From positions 1 through 64,000 of the forward strand of contig NZ_JAGTXB010000016.1 of the NCBI RefSeq assembly GCF_018224885.1: 64,000 nucleotides of DNA, read 5' to 3'. The position numbers and the translations under genes are program-made. Each line of letters starts with the position of its first letter. Position 1 is the stretch's first letter. The notes beneath the pieces were generated by a model. It was not told the DNA's origin and did not search any database. It saw nothing but the letters and a program-made list of their open reading frames with translations. Of the stretch, positions 53,340 to 62,100 are shown in pieces. Source of the stretch: Chitinophaga hostae (GTDB lineage Bacteria; Bacteroidota; Bacteroidia; Chitinophagales; Chitinophagaceae).

Positions 53340-54176
53340 CTACTTATTATACACCGGGCTCCTCTTCAGCATATAAAACAGCGCATCATGATACGAGCCC
53401 TCATCACTTAAAAAAGCTGTCCTCCGGTTCGCAAATATCTTTTCATTCCGTTGATTGAAAATCCCCAATGTAACTTCATTCTCATACTGGTTTTCAACGG
53501 TAGTGCTACTGGAATTATCATGCTTTTTTTTATTACCCTCATATTGGGTAGTACCGGAATTGGAAGAGTTAACACTTTCTTTTACACTGCGGGATAAAGT
53601 ACCCTGTAATACAAATTCAGCCCCTAATATCCCGCAAAGTTCGTCATAGGTATATCCCTTAATCGTGTTGTTGTCGATACCTTTTTTATACAACAGCGCA
53701 TTGGTGGTGTTAGGTTCCTGGAACTTATACTGCCCGTTTCTTTTGCTCAGGTACACATAAGCATCATTCTGTAACTTCTCCCCTTTTTCATTGACTTGTT
53801 GCAAGGGTTCATTTATGGAAATATATTTAAACGGCAGGATAGCTACTAAACCGGGCTCAATGGGGCGACCACTTTCCACAGGCTGCTTGCCTGTGTTACC
53901 GGAGGGAGCGCTGATCACCTCTACCCTTCCGCTGGAGAAGGTAATTTTGTTGATGTCTGACTTTTTCAGGTCATATACAAGTGTTTCCCCGGTATGGATA
54001 AATTTAATGGTGTTTGCCTGCATCTCGGTAATCTTACCATGTTTTTCTTCTCCGTTCAGCATGAGTATCACATCCTCTTTACCCGGAGACGCTTTACCTG
54101 TTTGCGCTTGTAAAAAAGAAGCACAGCTCAGCGATGCCAATAAAATGGCGACTAAAAATTTTATTGCTTTGGTCAT
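53340..54176 (-). CDS. Secreted CsgG-like protein with N-terminal small beta domain (paralogue 2, NRPS operon)
   Basis: About 278 residues from the ATG at 54176. That start gives a signal peptide (KFLVAILLASLSCASFLQAQ), whereas upstream in-frame codons overlap the receptor gene. It is a clear paralogue of the protein at 23379-24236: same layout, VILMLNGEEKHGKITEM, KKSDINKITFSSGRVE, a linker, a CsgG/TolB-N-like domain (LVAILPFKYI, EKLQNDAYVYL, TNALLYKKGI, ELCGILGAEFVLQGTL), a Ser/Asn/Lys loop, and an end in MLKRSPVYNK. It starts 13 bp after the receptor stop, so it is the probable last major gene of the NRPS operon. Function unknown; perhaps an outer-membrane or periplasmic partner of the receptor or exporter. 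Confidence 0.75.
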   Translation of the reverse strand: MTKAIKFLVAILLASLSCASFLQAQTGKASPGKEDVILMLNGEEKHGKITEMQANTIKFIHTGETLVYDLKKSDINKITFSSGRVEVISAPSGNTGKQPVESGRPIEPGLVAILPFKYISINEPLQQVNEKGEKLQNDAYVYLSKRNGQYKFQEPNTTNALLYKKGIDNNTIKGYTYDELCGILGAEFVLQGTLSRSVKESVNSSNSGTTQYEGNKKKHDNSSSTTVENQYENEVTLGIFNQRNEKIFANRRTAFLSDEGSYHDALFYMLKRSPVYNK

Positions 54177-54189
54177 GATAAAAATTATT

Positions 54190-56652
54190 TTACTTTTTTT
54201 CTGTTTTAACCCTTTGTTGTTCTGCGGTTGCACCGCTCTCACGTTTATCCGTTGCATCTTTCTTATCGTTTTTATTAAAGCGATAGGTGAACGCCAGCTT
54301 CAATACCTGTGATTGCCATTGTCCGCGGATATGAATATCAATGTTCTGATAGCGGCTCACCCCATTATACCTGTTCCAGCCGAAGATATCAGAGGCACTC
54401 AAACGGAGAGCACCCTGTTTGCCCAATATATCTTTTTGTATGCCTGCGTGCAGTGTGCCGACAGGCTGTTGCAGGAAGGTACCATCTATGCTCCGGGAAG
54501 ACCAGGTACCCATAAACTGGAGGCCCCAGCCGTCTTTCAGCTTCACCTGTTGCATCAGCTGGCCCGTAAAAACACCTGCTTTCAGCTGAAAGGGTTCGTT
54601 GTTGATCGTACCTGAATAATCATAATGATTATAATCGACGTAGATAATGGTCGTCAGGTTATCGTTGATCGGTAGCTGGGCATTTATATTGGCGCCGAGT
54701 ACTTTCCGGGTGTTCAGGTTTTCCGGACGCTGATACGTTTCATTCCGCACGGCGTCCTGCAGTATTACTTCCTGGATAATATCTGTTGTCCGGTTATACA
54801 CCAACGTGGTGGTTAACGCACCCTCCCAGATACTGTAGCTCAGCTCTACGTTATGGCTGTATTGCGGGTTCAGGTACGGATTTCCTTCATCATAGGTATA
54901 CTGATCCAGGTAAAAACGGAATGGATTCATACTGCGGTAGTCCGGTCTTTCTATCCTGCGTCCGTAAGTCAGCGTCACTTTACTCTCCTTATCCAGGTCA
55001 TAGGCCAGGAAGGCAGTGGGGAAAAACTGCAGGTAGCTGCGGGAAAATGTTTGCCCGCTACTTTTTTGTTCTCCTTTCAGCCAGGTTTGTTCTGCACGAA
55101 GGCCCGCCTGAAACTCCCAATGATGAAGCTTATGGCGGAGATTCACATAGGCTGCATTGATATTTTCTTTATACAGAAAATGATTACTCAGGGTATCATT
55201 CTTTATCCAGCCACTATTCACACCGTCGTAATACTGTGCATTATTATCGGTATTTACAAATGAGGTTTTCGCACCGAGTTCCAGGCGTGTATTTTCAGAA
55301 AACGGATGGGTATAATCCGCTTTCAGACTGTAGATATTAATTTTCCCGGGCAGATCTGCCAGGAATAGCTTGTGCGGCGCCGCTTCACTGCTGTCTGGTT
55401 TATAATAGCGATTATCAAAATACTGCTCGCTGGTACTGTTGTAAGATAAATAATCAGCATTGATCAGCAGTTCATGCTCTGCGGCATTAAATACATGTTT
55501 CAGGCTAACATTCGCTTCTATATTGTCCCATTTACCTTTTGTGGTGGCAGGCGCGTCTACCCTGGTGGTCATCACGCCTTCACCGGTTTTCAATAACGTG
55601 TTATTGGTACTAAAGGATTCTGAAGGATTATGAAAACCACCCAATGCAACGCCTACAGTTGTTTTAGCGCTCGCGTAATAATCCAATCCCAGTTTTCCGG
55701 TGATACTTTGTCCGGTTGTTTTGGTATAAGTATGCTGATCGTAAATACTGGAAATTTCCTTGCCGCCGTTACGGAAGTTGCGGATAATATAATAATCTTC
55801 AAAACTCTTCCGGTAGCTGTAACCTGCATTACCATAGAAATTAATATGCTTATTGCTATAATTAAAATTGAGGTTCTGCGCAGTACCGGGGTATCTTCCC
55901 TGCAGGGCCGTGACAACAATATTCCCGTTGAAACCACCGGTTTTCAGTTTCTTTCTTTTGATATTAATAACCCCATTGCCGGCGGCATCATATTTTGCCG
56001 GCGGGTTAGACATGATCTCTATCTGGTCCAACTGCGAAGCGGGCATATTCCGCAGGAAAGCGGTCAGCTCACCACCGGAGAGATAGGCAGGCCTGTCGTC
56101 TATCATCACCTTTACCCCTTGTTTACCTTTTATGGAGATGTTACCATTTTTATCGACTAACACACCGGGCAGTTTTTCCATTACTTCCATCGCGCTGCCG
56201 CCCGCCGCCATAATAGATGATTCCACGTTTACCACGGTACGATCCAGCTGTTGCTCTATAAAAGGTTTTTTAGCCGCTACCGTCACCCCTTTCAGGTTAT
56301 TGGCGTCTGTTTGCAGGATGGCGTTTTCCAACGGCGCCAGGGACTGATCCAGATTAAAAACCGGGCTATTCCATTCTTTGTATCCTATATAGGTAACGGT
56401 GATAAAATAACGGCTGAAAGGGATGTTATCCAGCTGCCAGCCGCCGGTAGTATCAGATAGTGCTACCTTCACCAGGGAAGAATCTGTCGCTTTTTTAAGC
56501 AGCACGGTGGCGGCAACAACGGGTTGTTGCGCTTCATCGCGTATCTGGCCGGTTACTTTACCGGTTTGCGCTTTCACGGTGGCCGATAAAATCAGCAACA
56601 CCAACAGCAGCATCCATTGTTTCGTCGGGCACTTCCGGGAACTGGGTCTCAT
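54190..56652 (-). CDS. TonB-dependent receptor-like outer-membrane protein (OMP_b-brl_3 type)
   Basis: About 820 residues from the ATG at 56652 (MRPSSRKCPTK..., signal peptide ending TVKAQ); an ATG at 56679 is possible. A carboxypeptidase-like regulatory domain is at about 28-110 (VTGQIRDEAQQPVVAATVLL). A plug-like region follows at about 125-230 (DRTVVNVESSIMAAGGSAMEV, LPGVLVDKNGNISIKG, IMSNPPAKYDAAGNGVINI). The barrel then runs to the end (GRRIERPDYRSMNPF, LKLAFTYRFN), finishing in a charged tail. It lies 46 bp after the thioesterase gene and 13 bp before the CsgG-like gene. In an NRPS operon it could import the peptide product (for example as a metal complex) or sense it. Confidence 0.9.
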   Translation of the reverse strand: MRPSSRKCPTKQWMLLLVLLILSATVKAQTGKVTGQIRDEAQQPVVAATVLLKKATDSSLVKVALSDTTGGWQLDNIPFSRYFITVTYIGYKEWNSPVFNLDQSLAPLENAILQTDANNLKGVTVAAKKPFIEQQLDRTVVNVESSIMAAGGSAMEVMEKLPGVLVDKNGNISIKGKQGVKVMIDDRPAYLSGGELTAFLRNMPASQLDQIEIMSNPPAKYDAAGNGVINIKRKKLKTGGFNGNIVVTALQGRYPGTAQNLNFNYSNKHINFYGNAGYSYRKSFEDYYIIRNFRNGGKEISSIYDQHTYTKTTGQSITGKLGLDYYASAKTTVGVALGGFHNPSESFSTNNTLLKTGEGVMTTRVDAPATTKGKWDNIEANVSLKHVFNAAEHELLINADYLSYNSTSEQYFDNRYYKPDSSEAAPHKLFLADLPGKINIYSLKADYTHPFSENTRLELGAKTSFVNTDNNAQYYDGVNSGWIKNDTLSNHFLYKENINAAYVNLRHKLHHWEFQAGLRAEQTWLKGEQKSSGQTFSRSYLQFFPTAFLAYDLDKESKVTLTYGRRIERPDYRSMNPFRFYLDQYTYDEGNPYLNPQYSHNVELSYSIWEGALTTTLVYNRTTDIIQEVILQDAVRNETYQRPENLNTRKVLGANINAQLPINDNLTTIIYVDYNHYDYSGTINNEPFQLKAGVFTGQLMQQVKLKDGWGLQFMGTWSSRSIDGTFLQQPVGTLHAGIQKDILGKQGALRLSASDIFGWNRYNGVSRYQNIDIHIRGQWQSQVLKLAFTYRFNKNDKKDATDKRESGATAEQQRVKTEKK

Positions 56653-56698
56653 AATAGTGTTTTCTATAATGGTATACATCTTATAAAAAGGATTATTT

Positions 56699-57415
56699 TC
56701 AGCTATGCTGCGGGGTTAACGCGGCCTCACGGATGAGCATAGCTATTTTTTGAAATTGATGGAGAATAAAGAAATGATTTCCCGGATAACGAAGTATACG
56801 GATCTCTTTATCTGTTTCCTCCGCCCATCCCGCTACCTGGTTGGGAGCGATTTCTTCCGCAGCCCCGGTGATAGCGGTAATGCCGGTGCTATACCTGCCC
56901 AATGACTGGTACTGATAACCCTCCACTGCCCTCATATCTTCCCGGATCACCGGTAGAAAAAATTCCATCATGTCCAGGTCTGCCAGCAAAGCGTCGGGCA
57001 TCCCACCCATATTCTTCAGTTCTGCTATCAGCTGGTCGTCAGGCAAAAGGTGCAGCTGCCGGCGTTGGTCATTAAAAACAGGCGCAGCGCAACCGGTAAC
57101 AAAGAAATGCAAAGGAAGCGCCTTCCCCTCCTTTTTCAGCCGGTGTATCAGGAGGTTGCCGAGCACGGCACCCATAGAATGACCATACACCAGGTAGGGA
57201 GATCTTATATGCGGCAATAGCTGCTGGTAAAGATCATCTGCCATCGCATGCATATCAGACAACAACGGATCTGCAATTCTCTTGCCGCGGCCCGGCAACT
57301 CCAGCGTAACAATATCCATATGCCGGCCCAAAAAAGGCTGCAGATCGCGGAAAGAGTAACTATTCCCGCCTGCATACGGGATACATATCAGTTTGGTTTT
57401 CTGTAACATCTCCAA
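56699..57415 (-). CDS. Type II thioesterase of the NRPS operon
   Basis: A 238-residue alpha/beta hydrolase. GHSMG with nucleophile Ser80, an early CIPYAGGNSYSFRDLQPFL oxyanion-hole segment, and His214 (YPGNHFFIL). The acidic residue usually aligned in the GGxxD loop is not obvious; the loop reads TGAAEEIAP, so a Glu may serve. Type II thioesterases remove wrong or stalled acyl groups from NRPS carrier domains. It follows the ABC exporter by 21 bp and precedes the receptor by 46 bp, inside the NRPS operon. Confidence 0.92.
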   Translation of the reverse strand: MEMLQKTKLICIPYAGGNSYSFRDLQPFLGRHMDIVTLELPGRGKRIADPLLSDMHAMADDLYQQLLPHIRSPYLVYGHSMGAVLGNLLIHRLKKEGKALPLHFFVTGCAAPVFNDQRRQLHLLPDDQLIAELKNMGGMPDALLADLDMMEFFLPVIREDMRAVEGYQYQSLGRYSTGITAITGAAEEIAPNQVAGWAEETDKEIRILRYPGNHFFILHQFQKIAMLIREAALTPQHS

Positions 57416-57436
57416 TACTTTTTTGACGTTATTTTC

Positions 57437-59104
57437 TTATTTAGCATAGTACAGATCACTGGCTGCATTTACAAGCGTATCACTGACAATATTGCCGTAA
57501 TCGAATTTTATCAATCGCTCCCCGCAATCAAAATAGGTATCATCATGTGTTACCACGATAACTGTTTTACCCATCTGTTTTAATTCAGGAATAATTTTCT
57601 TGTAGAAGTAGGCCCTGAATACGGGATCCTGTTCTGCAGCCCACTCATCAAGCACAATTACATCCTTGTTCTCCAGCATGATATAGATCAGCGCCAACCG
57701 CTTTTGTTGCCCCTTCGACAAATCGGCTTTGATAGATTTCTTTTCGTTATCAAAAGTGACAATATTGTCCAGTTCCATTTTGCGGAGCCAGAACATTAAC
57801 CGTTCATTATCCGGTTCCAGATCCAGACCATTATAGTTTTCGCTAAAAAGCCCGCTATCCGTGAAAATGGCGGCAATTCGGTTACGATAACCGGGATAGG
57901 TTTTTTCCGTTATCACCCGGTCGTTCAATGCTATAGTGCCGCTATGCGGTACATATAATCCTGTGAGCAGGTTCACAAAAGTACTTTTACCACTGCCATT
58001 ACCACCAGTAATAAAAATGCTTTCTCCTTTCTTGATATCGAGGGTAAGCGGTTTTAAACGGAAGGTTTCTGCCCTTCTTTCATCATAATATTCAAACGTA
58101 ACATTTTCAAAACGTATGCCTTCGAACACTCCGCTGGTGGCCGCCAGATCGCCATGCCCGATAGCGATAGCCCTGGAGGCATTGATCTTATCATGGAATT
58201 GTTCCAGGCGGTCCACCGCAATCTGCATCTGCGTAAACTCACTGATGTGGGCTACTACAATTCCTACTGGTCCCATCAGGTATAACAGCGTTACTACGAA
58301 CTGGTTATTGACCACGTTTGTCATGTGCAGGATCACCGGCAACAGGAACACGATAATGCCGATTAACAGGTACCACAAATAACTTCCCATGAGCTCATTA
58401 CCCATAAATTTGATCAGGGTTTTGATGGTTAGCTCCTTTACCCGGTTCCTGTTTTGTGAAATATATTTATGGAAGATATTATCGCTTCTTGTGATACTCA
58501 TTTTCACATCTTTGAATCCACGCAGAAAATCGTTGACGTTTTGCTGGTATACATTGGCCAGATCACGTACGGTATTCAGATCACGGCTGATAGACAAATT
58601 CCTGATGAAGTATACAACTGCCAGCGAAGTGAGTATACCCAATATCAGTAAGGCGCTCAGCCAATTGGTGTAAAACAGGTAACCTAACCCGATAGACACC
58701 ATGACCATGGCGTTAAACACTTCTATAAAAACATTCGGGAAACGCTGCAGCGTAGTTACATCCGCGGTAGCGGTGCGTACTTTTTCTTCTCCCAGTTTTA
58801 TATATTCTTCATAATCGGCAAACCGCAGTTTTTCAAAAACAGATAATCCAAGGTCATTACCCAGTTCATAGGTAAGGCGGATCGTGTAGGATTGAAATGC
58901 CCTGGCAGTAAAGAACGATACAAGGATCAGCACCGCATATATCTGCCAGTCATATCCCTGTACAAACGGAAGGGAAGTGCCGGCAATCCTGTTGTTGATC
59001 AGCAACAGCAGCCCCATGGACCAAATGCTATTAATGAGTCCAAGCAATAGCAACAGGACATAAAACAACTTCGATTTTTTCTGAAGCAAACTTATTAGTC
59101 TCAT
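57437..59104 (-). CDS. Cyclic-peptide export ABC transporter (SyrD/PvdE type)
   Basis: About 555 residues from the ATG at 59104. Longer in-frame readings overlap the NRPS and give implausible N-termini. The six-helix membrane domain is at about 10-300, and the ATPase domain at about 320-555 has Walker A GGNGSGKST (about 366), the signature LSKGQQKRLALI (about 463), and Walker B running into VIVLDEWAAEQDPVFR. The DEWAAEQDP form is characteristic of the cyclic-peptide exporter family of siderophore and lipopeptide clusters. It starts 86 bp after the NRPS stop. It probably exports the NRPS product or a precursor across the inner membrane. Confidence 0.94.
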   Translation of the reverse strand: MRLISLLQKKSKLFYVLLLLLGLINSIWSMGLLLLINNRIAGTSLPFVQGYDWQIYAVLILVSFFTARAFQSYTIRLTYELGNDLGLSVFEKLRFADYEEYIKLGEEKVRTATADVTTLQRFPNVFIEVFNAMVMVSIGLGYLFYTNWLSALLILGILTSLAVVYFIRNLSISRDLNTVRDLANVYQQNVNDFLRGFKDVKMSITRSDNIFHKYISQNRNRVKELTIKTLIKFMGNELMGSYLWYLLIGIIVFLLPVILHMTNVVNNQFVVTLLYLMGPVGIVVAHISEFTQMQIAVDRLEQFHDKINASRAIAIGHGDLAATSGVFEGIRFENVTFEYYDERRAETFRLKPLTLDIKKGESIFITGGNGSGKSTFVNLLTGLYVPHSGTIALNDRVITEKTYPGYRNRIAAIFTDSGLFSENYNGLDLEPDNERLMFWLRKMELDNIVTFDNEKKSIKADLSKGQQKRLALIYIMLENKDVIVLDEWAAEQDPVFRAYFYKKIIPELKQMGKTVIVVTHDDTYFDCGERLIKFDYGNIVSDTLVNAASDLYYAK

Positions 59105-59190
59105 ACGATCCCGGGTTCTAAAATTTAGTTGAATAATACATATCAAAAAGGAATGCTGCCCGGGCCGTAGCCCGAGGCAGCGTATTCCGC

Positions 59191-62100
59191 CTAGTGTGAT
59201 AACTGTTCGGCGAGATATTGTGCCACTGCTACGGCATTGTCCTCCGTTAACATGGAGTGGTGATCGCCTGGTGCGGTAAACAGTTTTACCGTTTTTCCAT
59301 GAGCGGCCCAACCAAGCTCGTTTGATTCACCGGGCCATTTGGAGGAGGCAGCTTTTATAATATGAAAATCTGCCTTCACCTGTCCTTCCACCTGGTAGCT
59401 GTTCAGCACTTCAATATTACTCACCTTGATATCGGTTAACCGCATGATAAAATCTACATGCGCCTGCTTATCCACACTCATCCTTCCTTTCAGATAACCG
59501 GAAATAAACGGCACTACTGCGGTCACCTCCAATGGCAGCACCAATGGTTTTAATTCCGTTACCCATGCAGGTGGTGCGGTGGTGATAACATTAATTTCCT
59601 CCAGTACTTCTACTACCGACTGATAGTAGATCTCCTGGTAGCTGAGTGTACCGCCATTCAACACATCTATGTGTTCCGGATGTGCATATGCATCCAGTAT
59701 GGCGGCAAAGGCAACCGTCTCTCCTGCCGCTTCGAGCTGCTTCGTCATTTCATACAATACATACCCGCCAAAGGAATGCGCGACGAGATAATACGGACCA
59801 TCAGGCTGCTGCTCTTTCATCCAGCGGATATTTTGTGCAGCGATACCGGCCATCGTGTAAAGCGGTCTTTCTCCTTCAAATACACCCGGCATTTGTATAC
59901 CATATACAGCGGCGGTATCTGTCAGTGCTTTGGCCAGTTCATCATAACCATCACTCAAACCATCCTGTCCGGGTATGATGAATACAGCAGTTTGATGCTT
60001 GCTCTTATTCAGCGGTATGATATGATGCACTCCGGCGGCAGCTGTTTGTTCACTGTTATCCGATGTCAACAAACTGGCGGCCAATCCTGCAATGGTAGGT
60101 GCATCGAAGATGTTAGTGAGGGCTATTTCCTTACCCAGCTTCTTACGGATAGCGGCTATCAGGCGGATAGATAACAGGGAGTGACCACCCAATGCAAAGA
60201 AGTCGTCATGAATGCCTACCTGGTCTATTTCCAGCAACTGCTGCCAGATCTCTGCCAATGCGGCTTCCATTTCATTACGGGGAGCGGTATACGTAGTTTC
60301 CGACAGTGTGCCGGCGTCCGGATCAGGTAATGCTTTCCGGTCTACTTTACCATTAGGCGTTACCGGTATTTTATCAATTTTTATAAACAGGGACGGCACC
60401 ATATAATCCGGGAGTTTACCTTCCAGGTAGGTACTGATCGCCTGCCGGTCGAACGTTCCATCCGGTAAGATGTAAGCGATCAGCGACTTGTTATCGGTGG
60501 TGCCTTTCGCCACTACTACCGCCTGGCTTACGCCTTCAAGCTGCTCGAGCGCATTTTCTATTTCGCCCAGCTCAATGCGGTAACCGCGTATTTTCACCTG
60601 GTCATCGATTCGTCCCAGGTATTCAATGCTGCCATCGGGTAACCAGCGACCCAGGTCACCGGTTCTGTAAAGGCGCGCCTCCGCTTTACCGCCGAAATGA
60701 TCCGGTATAAATTTCTCTGCTGTCAGTTCAGGGCGGTACAGGTAACCACGCGCTACCCCTTCACCACCGGCACATATTTCCCCGGTTACGCCTACCGGGC
60801 ACAGCTCCCCGTGCTGATCCAGTATGTATACCTGTACCTGTCCGATCGGACTTCCTATCACAATGGTGTCGCCGCGAAGCGGGTCATCGGTAAGACTGGT
60901 ACAAACGGTATTCTCCGTAGGGCCGTAGGCGTTAATAACGCGGATACCTTTCGACTGGAAGTATCTGGCATCTTCCCGGTTCAATGGCTCTCCTGCAGAA
61001 ACAATTGTTTTGATGGTACCCAGCTCTTCGCGGATGGTGTGTTGGTAAGACGGCGGCAATACCACTAATTCTACCTGTTGCTTCCGCACCATATCCCCGA
61101 ATTTATCAGCTGCCAGCAGGTCTTCTTTCCGGGGGAGTACCAGGCAACCGCCACTTAACAGGGTATTAAAGATCTCGTAACAGGATGCATCAAAGCCGAA
61201 AGCTGCAAACTGCAATGTTCTCATACCAGGTATCAATCTTAGGGATGCTGCCTGACTGAATGCCAGGTTTACTACACTTTTGTGTTCAATCATTACGCCC
61301 TTGGGGTTGCCTGTACTGCCGGATGTATAAATAACGTATGCGAGGTGATGCGGAGCAGGCGTAACTGTCGGCGCCTCTGCCGGCTGCTGGCTGATCACCC
61401 TGCGCTCTGCATCTGTTCTGATGATATGAATATCCGCAGGAATATCCAGTTCGGCTATCAGCGAATGGCTGCTGATCAGCATCGTAGCGTGACTGTCTTC
61501 CAGCAGGTAAGTAATTCTTGCCGCCGGGTAGGATGGATCGATAGGAAGATAAGCCCCTCCTGCTTTCAGGATGCCTAATATCGCAATGATCATTTCCGGT
61601 GAACGTTCCAGGCAAACAGGTACCAGCATTTCCTGCTGTACTCCTTTACTGCGCAGGTAATGCGCCAGCTGGTTGGAGCGGATGTCCAGTTCCTGGTAGG
61701 TTAGTTCCTGTTCTTCAAATACCAGCGCAATATCATCCGGTGCTGCGGTGACCCTTTCTTTGAACTGGTCAATAATAGTTTTGCCGGTGGTGCTGTAATC
61801 TGCCGGTGCATCGTTGAAGTCAACAGCTATATGTTCCCGCTCCTGTTCAGTCAGCAGTATAATATCGCTTGTTTTAGCCGCCGGATGCGCGACAATAAAT
61901 TCCAGCACCTGCTGGAAATGTCCGCGCAATGCGGTGATATAAGCGCGGTCCAGCAAAGCAGTATTATATTTAAGTCTCACTGCTACCGATTCGCCTACTA
62001 CTGCCGCAATCCCTAATGGATAGTTGGCGTGATCGCGCATCTCAATGTTATCCATCTGCAACTTCCATTGGTGGGTGTTCAGCAGATCACTTACCGGGTA

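Noticed and set aside
59105..59311. Extended N-terminus of the ABC exporter overlapping the NRPS
   Set aside because: The added 69 residues are Arg-rich and unlike the family, and overlap the NRPS thioesterase end; the ATG at 59104 fits the known start of the membrane domain.
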